Source of the DNA: VRUE01 sp963737575
Lineage (GTDB): Bacteria; Actinomycetota; Thermoleophilia; Solirubrobacterales; 70-9
Assembly (NCBI GenBank): GCA_963737575.1
Contig: CAVTTJ010000003.1
Coordinates: 186,001 to 250,000, forward strand
DNA length: 64,000 nt
Reading direction: 5' to 3'
Below the pieces are notes generated by a model, which worked only from the letters and a program-made list of their open reading frames with translations, ran no database searches and was not told where the DNA came from. The translations under genes and the position numbers were made by a program. Shown here in pieces: positions 47,101-54,114 of this stretch (the first letter of the stretch is position 1; the number at the start of each line of letters is the position of its first letter).

Positions 47101-47950
47101 CGCCGAGGCTGATGCTTTCGATGAGCGACCCGGTGGTCGTATCGTAGGCTTTGACTTCGGAACCGCCACTGCCGACGTAGAGCTTGTGTTCCGCGCCGTT
47201 GATCGCCAGTCCTGGATTGTTGGTCCCCGCAACGGGGAATTCGACTTTGGTCGAGTATCCGCTTGCCGCGGTGAACTTGACTAAGGGTTCGGACCCACTG
47301 TACGGCGCCACGTAGAGGTCCGTCGTCGCCGGGTCGACAACGAGCTTGCAGTACGAAAACCCAACCGGTATCGAGCCGTTGAAGCTCCCCGAGGGGGTGA
47401 ATTTGGAGACAGCGTGTTCGCCGTAGTTACCGCCCCAGACTTCACCGCTGGCTGTGACCGTCACGCCGCAGGTTTCGCCACCGGCGTCTACTGCCCAGGG
47501 GGGCGCGAGGGCGGTACCGGTCGAGTCCCATCCGTAGATGAGATGGCTGGACGGGACGGCATAGATGTCTCCTGCTGACGGCCCACCGCTGTTGTCGACT
47601 TCAATGTCGGGATCGCCGCAGCTGCTGCTGACCGCTTCGACCGGAAAGTTCCCGCCGAGGGGAGTGGCACTACCAGGCGAGACGGAGAGGCCATAGACCT
47701 TGCTATCGGAAAGAAGGTAGAGCCGCTGAGTTTCGCTCTGATAGGCGATCCGGCATCCGTTCCCGATCCCGGAGGACGCCACGCCTTCCTTCCCGTATTC
47801 GCCCGTGACAGCGACGTGTTCGCTGGCCGCGGCACTGGCGACCGAAAGGGCGAATGCCCCGACTACGACGGCGCAGCCGACAATCAAAGCGATGCGCCCG
47901 AGTGTCGTGCGCTGGCGCGCAATCCGATGTCCCAATTGAGCTTCTCTCAC
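44147..47950 (-). CDS. Family A secreted propeller protein, operon position 1
   Basis: A 1267-residue exported protein and the first gene of the operon. I prefer the GTG at 47950, which sits after GGGAGAGATGGA; the TTG at 47983 would add 11 residues. A signal peptide is followed by NHL-like repeats (to about residue 320). Three fibronectin-like repeats follow, with FEFG, FEWGHTTAYG and VEYGPTMDYG. The mark RQQTGSDFLPDCRAYELVSP opens a PD40-like propeller (DFSHMAFSSNNID, VSPDGEHIALVTT). The C-terminal CIAADECHAPTAG precedes a 40-residue Arg/Lys-rich tail (NRARRAREQRRQAQRRRHAQ). Cell-surface location is inferred. Confidence 0.8.
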   Translation of the reverse strand: MREAQLGHRIARQRTTLGRIALIVGCAVVVGAFALSVASAAASEHVAVTGEYGKEGVASSGIGNGCRIAYQSETQRLYLLSDSKVYGLSVSPGSATPLGGNFPVEAVSSSCGDPDIEVDNSGGPSAGDIYAVPSSHLIYGWDSTGTALAPPWAVDAGGETCGVTVTASGEVWGGNYGEHAVSKFTPSGSFNGSIPVGFSYCKLVVDPATTDLYVAPYSGSEPLVKFTAASGYSTKVEFPVAGTNNPGLAINGAEHKLYVGSGGSEVKAYDTTTGSLIESISLGGGGGKGLAVDEGTDTLFVTVGEGDSGVIKEYLGITTPRATTGEPIGNSEVSGIADPNGVGPITECYFEFGTSPLYGSKQDCAESLPINSVQSVHANLPGLIGEETYHYRLVLGTGVQFVIGRGGDKTIVPHNVKGLHTDGATDVTQESATLNADFEGTNEETHYYFEWGHTTAYGKRTALPPGEDAGTTTTLTNISAHLTDLTPGVTYHYRVVAENSIGVSKANDQEFKTFELPAIESFRSSHVTATSADIEARINPKGFATKYHVEYGPTMDYGAGAPIPDATLSAGNSTEGVTVHLEGLEGITYHFRVVAENQWGTTVTGDQTFNFFPPTCPNSALRQQTGSDFLPDCRAYELVSPSETGNVVLTAPVPAPPASYATGPARFAFDGFWGAISGFDTLNNSFDVYVSTRTPRGWTTKYVGIRGYEAMSASILIGSNDLSKFLDFMGGFTGPSSPIPFAWDFENNPLGRWPAPPDQIPGGEGENQIGAFQTSPDFSHMAFSSNNIDFDPAEQGLTVAPGSAYDFDTTTHTITLLSKTANGEDIKQEPGNYSSTEEAIKFLPPIPGFRGEIQSNPSLSTDGSHIAMSTTSSPGSLRGRLYMRVNDAITYEVSEGHAVEYVGMTRNGSKVFFSSFEQLTSDDTDASNDLYMWTESTDSITRISTGIDGAGNSDSCAAPWTAKCNAVAVKGELETDNAIAADSGDVYFYSPELLDGSENGLEGAQNLYVYRQGAVHFVITLKADGSGSVNRIQVSPDGEHIALVTTAKLTSYESAGHNEMYTWEPATDRLICVSCNPSGDAATTDLEASMNGLFMSDDGRTFWATSEALVPQDTDNVRDVYEFTENRPQLISAGTGEHDGRGPERRLRSGFSGVSADGVNAYFSTYDTLVSQDHNGPFLKFYDARVGGGIAAPTAQTPCIAADECHAPTAGAPSQSQIVSEVELGSGGNTVSEKKQKRKANRARRAREQRRQAQRRRHAQKVRRHRG

Positions 47951-47981
47951 TCCATCTCTCCCGACCCTCCCGGTCGACCCC

Positions 47982-47998
47982 AACCCCGTTACGGGGTT
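47982..47998 (-). promoter_or_regulatory. Palindrome in the operon leader
   Basis: AACCCCGT, one base, ACGGGGTT: perfect 8-base arms. It lies between the 26-base element and the start codon at 47950, where it could act as an operator or as a leader hairpin. Confidence 0.45.
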
Positions 47999-48028
47999 CC
48001 TCGCCGATCCGGTTGGGTCGCATAAGAA

Positions 48029-48054
48029 GAACAGATACGGACCGGAATGTCAAG
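48029..48054 (-). promoter_or_regulatory. 26-base conserved element, copy C (operon promoter)
   Basis: Read leftward: CTTGACATTCCGGTCC, then GTATCTGTTC. It lies 79 bases before the GTG of the first gene of the A-B-A-B operon and has a perfect TTGACA. The -10 position holds TCTTCT. Confidence 0.6.
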
Positions 48055-48477
48055 AGCGGGGTTGAAGGACGATTTGCCCAATTCGGGCTATTTGGCTCTA
48101 CATCGGATATAGCGGGCCGTTTTTAGAGGAATCTACCACGCCCTTTTAGTTCGTCTGTGTACCGTAAGGCCGCCAGGTGACGCTCCACCCACGGATTTGA
48201 GACCCAGCTGAAACGGTCATCAGTAGGATCCTCATTGGAACGCGGACGAGCCTTATGAACAAGGCTGTCCTTCGAGATGGCCACACAATTATTAGAAAGA
48301 CTGAAGTTTTTTAGCGAGGTTAGGCAGCATGCTTTTTGTTAATGCATGAGCAGAGTAACGCCCAAGCCAAGTACATTTGCTGGACTGAGTCAGAGAGAAT
48401 TGGGTCTTACCGCAACGCCGAGAGCCGCCCAAAGCCATTTGAGCCACCTATAGGTACCCGGCTATGGTGGGTCCGCA
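48055..48477. other. Long intergenic region of lower GC
   Basis: No convincing gene. It is visibly richer in A and T than its surroundings. It holds TTGGCTCTA (near 48092) and GTACCGTAA (near 48157), both also found at 33150-33205, and a small hairpin AGCCTT/AAGGCT at 48249-48266. Promoters for the TetR fusion gene should lie here but I cannot fix one. Confidence 0.4.
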
Positions 48478-48493
48478 ATGGTGCGCACACCAT
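48478..48493 (+). promoter_or_regulatory. Palindromic operator candidate before the double TetR gene
   Basis: ATGGTG, CGCA, CACCAT: a perfect 6-base inverted repeat centred 35 bases before the start. TetR regulators usually bind such palindromes in their own promoter, so autoregulation is inferred. Confidence 0.5.
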
Positions 48494-48519
48494 GGGGGAA
48501 TGCTGCAGACCTGAGGTCG

Positions 48520-49773
48520 ATGAAGATGCGCCCCGGGCGTGGAAATACGCCCGAGGAGTCGGAGCGAAGCCAGCGCGAGCGGCTGTTCGGCGCAATGGTC
48601 GCGATCAGCTCGGAGCAGGGCTACGAGGCGACGAAAATCGGCGACCTGGCGAAAATGGCCGGGGTCTCCAGGGCCGCGTTCTACGACCACTTCGCGAACA
48701 AGAAGGAGTGCCTGCTGGCCGCGGTCGAGGCGCTGGTCGAGCCTACGATCGCGGCAATCGAGCGCGCCGAGGATGCACCGACCGGCGAGGCCAGGGTCCA
48801 CCAGGCCGTTGAAGCCTTCCTCGGGCTGATCGCCTCGCAGCCGGCGGCGTCGCGAATGGGCTTTATCGAGGTCTACGCGGCCGGCCCCGAGGGCGAAGCG
48901 ACGGTCGAGAGGGCGCTCGACACCTTCGAACGGTTCGGCACCGAACAGCTGAACCAGATACCCGGGCGCAAGGGAACGCCGCCGCAGATGGTTCGTGCCC
49001 TGATCGGAGGCCTCCAGAAGGTGATCCACAAACGCCTCTACAGCGACGAAGCGGACCAGCTGCCCCGGCTGGCGAAGGACATCGCCGATTGGGGCCTCTC
49101 CTATCCTCCGCCCCCTGGCCCCCTCGAGGCGCTGCGCCGACGCGGCCGCAGGGCCCGGCCCTTCGCCGAGCGCCAGGCCATCGCCCACCCGCCGGAGCGG
49201 GTCCTCCGCGCGCTGGCGGCGATCGTCTCCGAAAAGGGCTACAAAGAGACCAAGGTGGCCGAGGTCGTGAAGCTGGCCGGCACATCGCAGCGGGTCTTCT
49301 ACGGCCACTTCGAGAGCAAAGAAGAGGCCTTCCTCGCCGCCCTCGACAGCGGCTCGGCGCAGATGCTGGGGACCGTCCTGCCGGCCTTTCGCCGGGCACG
49401 GACCTGGGAGGAGTCGGTCCGGGGGGCCTATGAGGCGATGTTCGCCTTCGGGATCGAAGAGCCCGAGTACACCCGGCTCGGCGCGGTCGACATGTACACG
49501 GTCGGCAAACGGGCGCTGCAGACCCGCGACAGGGTGATGGAAGGGCTCGAGGTTCTGCTGATGCCGGGTTACGAGCGGGCCCCCGACACTCCGCCGATCG
49601 CGGCAGAGGCGATCGGCGGCGCGATCTACGCCCTTATCCACGACCAGGTCAAGCGCAGCGGCCCGGAGACCCTCCCCGAACTGGCGCCGCTTGCCACCTA
49701 CATGACCCTGGCGCCTTTCATCGGCGCCCAGGAGGCCTATGAACGGGCAACCGAGGCGCAGGAGAAATGGTGA
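48520..49773 (+). CDS. Double TetR-type transcription regulator (two fused TetR units)
   Basis: A 417-residue protein built of two TetR units in tandem. Unit 1 has the helix-turn-helix TKIGDLAKMAGVSRAAFYDH followed by FANKKECLLAA; unit 2 has TKVAEVVKLAGTSQRVFYGH followed by FESKEEAFLAA. Each is followed by its own helical ligand domain, linked by a Pro/Arg-rich stretch near residue 210. A usual TetR has about 200 residues and dimerises, so this chain may be an intramolecular dimer. GAGGTC precedes the ATG at 48520; the ATG at 48526 is also possible. Target genes are not known; the surface operon to its left is a candidate. Confidence 0.85.
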   Translation: MKMRPGRGNTPEESERSQRERLFGAMVAISSEQGYEATKIGDLAKMAGVSRAAFYDHFANKKECLLAAVEALVEPTIAAIERAEDAPTGEARVHQAVEAFLGLIASQPAASRMGFIEVYAAGPEGEATVERALDTFERFGTEQLNQIPGRKGTPPQMVRALIGGLQKVIHKRLYSDEADQLPRLAKDIADWGLSYPPPPGPLEALRRRGRRARPFAERQAIAHPPERVLRALAAIVSEKGYKETKVAEVVKLAGTSQRVFYGHFESKEEAFLAALDSGSAQMLGTVLPAFRRARTWEESVRGAYEAMFAFGIEEPEYTRLGAVDMYTVGKRALQTRDRVMEGLEVLLMPGYERAPDTPPIAAEAIGGAIYALIHDQVKRSGPETLPELAPLATYMTLAPFIGAQEAYERATEAQEKW

Positions 49774-49845
49774 GCGGCTGACGCCTCCCCCGCACCGCGG
49801 TAGCCTCGGCGGGCATCCGTTGAAAACTACTCGAGGAGGTTCCCG

Positions 49846-50139
49846 ATGTACGCACGAGTTGTCAGGTTCGAGGGCGCCGACGCCGATTCACTCGAGGAGA
49901 CGGCGTCACGGATCCGAGGGGAAGCGGACTCCGGCCCGCCGTCTGGAGTCCCGGCGAAAGAGTTCCTGCTGTTGAACGACAAGGAGAACGGCCGCTCGCT
50001 CGCGGTAATGCTCTTCGAGACCGAGGACGATTACAACCAGGGCGATCAGACGCTGAACTCGATGGACCCACCGGGCCCGGGGATGGGACAGCGTGTCTCG
50101 GTCGAGAAATACGAGGTGGGGGCGCAGCTCCAGGTCTGA
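49846..50139 (+). CDS. Small antibiotic-monooxygenase-like (dimeric alpha-beta barrel) protein
   Basis: A 97-residue soluble protein starting MYARVVRFEGADADSLEE, with the beta-alpha-beta pattern of the ABM/ferredoxin-like fold (LAVMLFETEDDYNQGD in the middle). Similar small proteins of unknown role are common in actinobacteria. No metal or haem ligand can be named. A good ribosome site (GAGGAGG) precedes the ATG. It stands alone after the TetR fusion gene. Confidence 0.65.
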   Translation: MYARVVRFEGADADSLEETASRIRGEADSGPPSGVPAKEFLLLNDKENGRSLAVMLFETEDDYNQGDQTLNSMDPPGPGMGQRVSVEKYEVGAQLQV

Positions 50140-50146
50140 CTTCCAC

Positions 50147-50162
50147 CTCCCGGTCGGGAGGC
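50147..50162 (+). terminator. Short hairpin after the ABM-like gene
   Basis: CCTCCC, GGTC, GGGAGG: a 6-pair stem only 8 bases after the stop, without a T-run. Confidence 0.45.
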
Positions 50163-50174
50163 CCGGGGCTTTCG

Positions 50175-50207
50175 TGTAACGCTGAGAGCCGAGCCGGACA
50201 TGTGTCG
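50175..50207 (+). promoter_or_regulatory. Possible ECF-type promoter (autoregulation)
   Basis: TGTAACG at 50175-50181 resembles the AAC-type -35 boxes of ECF sigma factors; TGTCG about 20 bases later may be the -10. It lies just before the sigma gene, as expected if the sigma factor controls itself. Judged by eye only. Confidence 0.35.
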
Positions 50208-50227
50208 ACGATGAAGCGGGAATCCTG

Positions 50228-50782
50228 GTGACGGGCGGCCTCGGACGCGAGCTTGCCGAGGCCCGCTTTTCCGACCTGTATCGCGAGCACGCGCGGGAGC
50301 TGCTCGGCTATGCCCTGCGCCGCAGTGCAGACCCCGACGACGCGGCCGACGTCGTCGCCGAGACCTTCCTGGTCGCCTGGCGGCGGCTCGGCGATGTGCC
50401 GCTCGGCGGCGAGGCACGTCTCTGGCTCTACGGAACGGCACGCCGCGTCCTCGCCAATCACGGTCGAGGCGTGCGCCGCCGTGACCGTCTCACTGAGCGA
50501 TTGCGAGCAGAGCTTCGGCGGCAGCTCCCAGCTCACCAGACGGAGAAGGGAAGCACCCTCGTCGAAGCGCTGGCCGGGCTGAGGGAGGCGGACAGGGAGC
50601 TCCTGATGTTGATCGGCTGGGAGGAGCTGACGCCCACCGAGGCCGCGCGGGCGCTCGGCATCTCGCCGCGAGCCGCCCGCACCCGCCTGCACCGGGCCCG
50701 GCGCCGACTGCGTGACCGGCTCGTCGAGCAGCCCTCGGGCAACTTCCGCAACCCAGAGATCGAAGTCGAGGAGGCACGATGA
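50228..50782 (+). CDS. ECF sigma-70 family RNA polymerase sigma factor
   Basis: A 184-residue sigma factor with regions 2 and 4 only. Region 2 is FSDLYREHARELLGYALRRS followed by ADVVAETFLVAWRR, which binds core polymerase and the -10 box. Region 4 has LTPTEAARALGISPRAARTR, a helix-turn-helix for the -35 box. The start is a GTG. The next gene, overlapping by 4 bases, encodes a membrane protein that fits as its anti-sigma partner. Confidence 0.9.
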   Translation: MTGGLGRELAEARFSDLYREHARELLGYALRRSADPDDAADVVAETFLVAWRRLGDVPLGGEARLWLYGTARRVLANHGRGVRRRDRLTERLRAELRRQLPAHQTEKGSTLVEALAGLREADRELLMLIGWEELTPTEAARALGISPRAARTRLHRARRRLRDRLVEQPSGNFRNPEIEVEEAR

Positions 50783-52059
50783 GCAGCGAGGATCTCGACC
50801 GCGAGATGCACGCAGCCAACCCGGTCACGGAGCGGGCGCTGGCTGCGCTTGAGCTCGCCGCCGCAGAAAGGGAGCTTGGCGAGGCGTTGGTCGCCGAGAC
50901 AGCGCTCGGCGGCGATCTTGTTGGTTCCGAGCGAGCCTCTCGGCGACGCCGCTCCGCCCTCGTCCTGCTCGCCGGCGCGACGGCGGTCGCCGCGGCTGCC
51001 GCCGTCTTCCTGCTCGCCGGGGGGGCTTCCTCGGGCGCGCCGGCGCCGGCGTACGGGGCCGAGCTCGTTCGATTCGCAGAATCGACGCCACTCCTGCTGC
51101 TCGAAGGTCCTGGTTGGCGCGTCCAAGACGTGTATGAGGCGGGACACGGTCGGTATGGGCCGCGCGGCAGCGGAGGTTCAGGCTCGATGGAATTCGTCAC
51201 AGGCAAGCCGGTCCCCTACGAATCGGTCCGGGTCACAGGCAGCGAAGGGGCCGGCTGGCATGAGTCGGGAATGCTGCCCGCAGCGGTGCGCCAGCGCAAG
51301 GTCGAACTCTCCTGGCGCCACGGGTCGCTTAAGGAAACGATCTCGTATGCCCATCGTGGCCCGCATCCTCACGGACAGCACTGGACCAGGTTGCCGCTCC
51401 TGAGCACGACCGCGGAGGTCGACACGCGGGCCGAGTTCTACGCCAATCAGGGCGGCCGCGGCAACCGGCAGATGACCGCCTACTGGTCAGAAGGCGGCTA
51501 TTTGCTCGAACTGCGGGCCGCGGTCCCCGATCTGGCCGCCTTCGAAGAACGGCTCGGCTGGCTGAATCGGGTCGATTCACAAACCTGGCTCGACGCCATG
51601 CCGGCGAAGGTCGTCAAGGCCGCCGACCACGATGCGGCGGTCCGTGAAATGCTCAAGGGGATCCCGGTCCCCGACGGCTTCAGCGCCTCGCAGATCCCCG
51701 ACGAAGGCGTCACCACCAACCGCTACCAGGTCGGCGCCTCCGTAACCGGCATCGTCTCCTGCCTCTGGTTCCGTCAATGGGGAGAAGCCCGCAGAGCCGG
51801 CGACGGCAAGGCCGCGGCAGAAGCCGAAAGGGCGATGGCCACCTCCAGGCATTGGCCGATCCTCCATCAGATGGCGAAGGAAGGCGCATATCCCGAAACG
51901 GTCTGGGAACTGGCCGCAGAGATGCCGGGCGGGTACCGGGAATATGCCGGGCACAGGTGGCGATTGCTGCCCCAGGCAGAAGCCCTGGGCTGCGCCCGCT
52001 GGGGCATTCCGGTCCTGCCCCGGAAGCAGCGGCTCCAGCGCGAACGCCGCAAACGCTAA
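50779..52059 (+). CDS. Single-pass membrane protein, probable anti-sigma factor
   Basis: A 426-residue protein whose gene overlaps the sigma gene (ATGA). Residues 1-54 are a charged helical cytosolic part (ERALAALELAAAERELGEAL), residues about 60-82 are one membrane helix (ALVLLAGATAVAAAAAVFLL), and the remaining 340 residues lie outside. No zinc-binding HxxxCxxC motif is present, so it is not a ZAS-type anti-sigma. The role is inferred from topology and gene order. The outer part contains a beta-rich region and a Trp-rich helical end (RQWGEARRAGDGKAAAEAER). Confidence 0.65.
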   Translation: MSSEDLDREMHAANPVTERALAALELAAAERELGEALVAETALGGDLVGSERASRRRRSALVLLAGATAVAAAAAVFLLAGGASSGAPAPAYGAELVRFAESTPLLLLEGPGWRVQDVYEAGHGRYGPRGSGGSGSMEFVTGKPVPYESVRVTGSEGAGWHESGMLPAAVRQRKVELSWRHGSLKETISYAHRGPHPHGQHWTRLPLLSTTAEVDTRAEFYANQGGRGNRQMTAYWSEGGYLLELRAAVPDLAAFEERLGWLNRVDSQTWLDAMPAKVVKAADHDAAVREMLKGIPVPDGFSASQIPDEGVTTNRYQVGASVTGIVSCLWFRQWGEARRAGDGKAAAEAERAMATSRHWPILHQMAKEGAYPETVWELAAEMPGGYREYAGHRWRLLPQAEALGCARWGIPVLPRKQRLQRERRKR

Positions 52060-52076
52060 CGCTTCAGCGCCGACGA

Positions 52077-52330
52077 TCAGTGATGAAGCGAAGCCGCTAG
52101 AAGGGCGCCGTGGAGCAGCTCGAAGCCTTGCTCCTGCAACTCCGCGGCGGCCGCGCCGACGGCCTCGGCGTCGGCGACTCGAACTCGACCGACATCTGCG
52201 GGACCGGGCGGCCGGCGGGCCACTCGGGTGTGCCGAAGCAGGCCTCCGCAGCTTGCGAGAGCGGCCACACAGCGAAGTGCTTGACGCCCTCGATCTCCTC
52301 GCTGTGGAAGTCGGTGGCGGGGCTAGGTGA
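52077..52330 (-). pseudogene. Decayed VOC (glyoxalase-fold) gene fragment
   Basis: One leftward frame reads HSEEIEGVKHFAVWPLSQAA and then GTPEWPAGRPVPQMSVEFE; the text continues in the next frame as VADAEAVGAAAAELQEQGFE and LLHGA. Together these are the middle and end of a VOC-family protein. A single missing base near 52180 separates the two parts, and both the N-terminal quarter and the C-terminal end are lost. It is a remnant and not a working gene. Confidence 0.65.
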
Positions 52331-52614
52331 TCTGGGGGCCCGCCGCCAAAGCCCCACACAACGGTTTTTAGGTTGATCCAAGTGGTCCAAATTGGGATGA
52401 ACGGCAGCCGGCAAAAGCCGTGGTGTAGCCAAGGAACCAATGCGCCTACCCAATTCTGGCCGAGAAACGCGCAATTTTATCTACATTTCCAGCAAACACT
52501 CTGGTAGGTTCGCGCACAGAGTTAGCCACCCATGATCCAGCGGCTCGGGGAGGAGATCGCGGTGGGATTTGAGGTTGAAGCGATCAAAAAACCGAGTCAC
52601 AATGGAGGAACAAC
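52331..52614. other. Leader region of the secreted protein gene at 52615
   Basis: No gene is seen. GGAGGAA lies 5 bases before the ATG at 52615. The stretch 52470-52500 is A/T-rich (AATTTTATCTACATTT) and is the likeliest promoter site, but no clear -35/-10 pair can be named. The 26-base element of the A-B operon is absent. Confidence 0.4.
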
Positions 52615-54090
52615 ATGGGTGCATCTAGTCACCGCAAGCGGTTCAGTCGCCGCAAGCGGTCAGTTGTAGGTCTATTGGCGCTGGTGGCCACCGCATTATT
52701 CCTGTTGCCAGCGAGCCAGGCCGCGGCGGTTACATACAACAACGCCTGCGTGAACAACATCGAACCGACAAAAGCCGCCTTGATCCCGGTGACGATGACC
52801 GCCACGGCGACGCCGAATCCCGTCGCAGGGGGAGGCTCGGTCACCTTGAGCTCAATTCACCAAGAATTGGCCGTCCCCTCATCGGTGTTCCTCGCCGGGT
52901 ACAACCTCGGCCTGCTGACGACCGGAGTCAACGAAATCCCCACCGAAGTCCTGACGAGAATCGTCGGAACGAACACGGTTGAGGGAGAACAGATCGCCGA
53001 AGCGACCGGAGTAGCCGTCACGACGATCACCGATCCGACTCCCACGGAACCCGGCAGCGGCGATGAGTCAGCGACCCCGGGTTTGGTGAGCGTCACCTAC
53101 CCAAGCGAGACCTGGACCGCCAATTCATCCGGCACGATCAATTTCCGTGAGAAAACCGTGGAACCGCTTAAAAACAACGAAGCCGGCGTCCAAACCGTTT
53201 CCAAAGTCGCGGGTGGAGTCATCACCGCCAGATTCGGCTGCGACCCCGGCCACGTGGTGGACGAAGCGAACCCGTCAACGATCACATTCGAAACAGGGGC
53301 GACATTCGCCAGCACGGAAATCGAAAAAGCGACATTCCCGGTGAACCTCTCGACCACCGAAGAAGGCGAAGGCACCGTCGCATGTGAAGTCAACGGCAGC
53401 CCACAACCGTGCACGGGGACCTACACGTCCTTCGACACGGTCAAAGTCGTGGCGACTCCGGCGTCGAAAGAATTCAACGTCGGTACCATCACCGCCACCG
53501 GCTCGGCCGCGGGGCACTGCAGCGCCGCGACCGGGGTGTGCGAATTCGAAATCGCCGAAGACAGCTCGGTGGCGGTCGCGTTCGTACCCGCGAGCACGAG
53601 GGCCGAAGTCGAAGGAAATGTCCACGGCGAAGTGCCGCAGACCACGACCCTCGAATCCCTCTGCTCCGACGTCGACATGGGCAAATTCGTGCCGGGTGCG
53701 GCTGGAGTAGGCGAAGTGCCCCCAGTGGTCGAAGGCCACAGTTACGAAGGTAGCTGTGCCGTGATAGTGACCAGCACCGGCGAAGCGACCTCGCTGACCG
53801 CCGCAGACCTGAGCGGGATCGACACAGGGTTCCTGACCCAGAAACCGCTCCACCCCTACTCGCTGGCCAAGCCGCTTTTCGTTGGAGCCAAAGAGCTCGC
53901 TCCACTAGGCGGCGAAGCCACGTTGGGCGGCGCGCTGGTCAGCCCAGTCACTTTGATGACCTGGGCAACGCCAGTCAGCAAAGGTCCCGTGGGCGTAGGG
54001 TTCAGGCAGCCGATCGGGGAACACGATCCGCTGCACACCGGCGTCTACGCGAAGACGATAACGCTGACCCTGCAACAGACCACTCCGTAG
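52615..54090 (+). CDS. Secreted surface protein with C-terminal WxL-like domain
   Basis: A 491-residue exported protein with a long signal peptide (residues 1-38, ending PASQAAA). The N-terminal domain (NNACVNNIEPTKAALIPVTM, then ELAVPSSVFLAGYNLGLLTT) is shared with the protein at 56445. A short Cys-containing repeat region follows (CEVNGSPQPCTGTYTSFDTV). The last 150 residues resemble a WxL-like beta domain: LMTWATPVSKGPVGVGFRQP and then HTGVYAKTITLTLQQTTP, a closing phrase I know from many actinobacterial surface proteins. Lys is written AAA and Glu GAA far more often than in the housekeeping genes. Confidence 0.7.
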   Translation: MGASSHRKRFSRRKRSVVGLLALVATALFLLPASQAAAVTYNNACVNNIEPTKAALIPVTMTATATPNPVAGGGSVTLSSIHQELAVPSSVFLAGYNLGLLTTGVNEIPTEVLTRIVGTNTVEGEQIAEATGVAVTTITDPTPTEPGSGDESATPGLVSVTYPSETWTANSSGTINFREKTVEPLKNNEAGVQTVSKVAGGVITARFGCDPGHVVDEANPSTITFETGATFASTEIEKATFPVNLSTTEEGEGTVACEVNGSPQPCTGTYTSFDTVKVVATPASKEFNVGTITATGSAAGHCSAATGVCEFEIAEDSSVAVAFVPASTRAEVEGNVHGEVPQTTTLESLCSDVDMGKFVPGAAGVGEVPPVVEGHSYEGSCAVIVTSTGEATSLTAADLSGIDTGFLTQKPLHPYSLAKPLFVGAKELAPLGGEATLGGALVSPVTLMTWATPVSKGPVGVGFRQPIGEHDPLHTGVYAKTITLTLQQTTP

Positions 54091-54099
54091 TCGACGGAG
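54083..54099 (+). terminator. Short hairpin spanning the stop of the 52615 gene
   Basis: CTCCGT, AGTCG, ACGGAG: 6 pairs around the stop codon. It may lower readthrough into the next gene but is weak. Confidence 0.3.
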
Positions 54100-54114
54100 G
54101 GCCCGCCTGGTTGC

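Noticed and set aside
36950..47950. Tandem DNA repeats or CRISPR-like array
   Set aside because: The repeated phrases are propeller and fibronectin-like protein repeats; no direct DNA repeats with regular spacers were seen anywhere in the window.
48029..48054. Standard sigma-70 promoter at the 26-base element
   Set aside because: TTGACA is perfect, but the -10 position lacks a TANNNT box in all three copies, so I do not call it a simple housekeeping promoter.
52110..52376. 88-codon plus-strand frame in the gap before the 52615 gene
   Set aside because: It lies opposite the decayed VOC fragment and has no family features.
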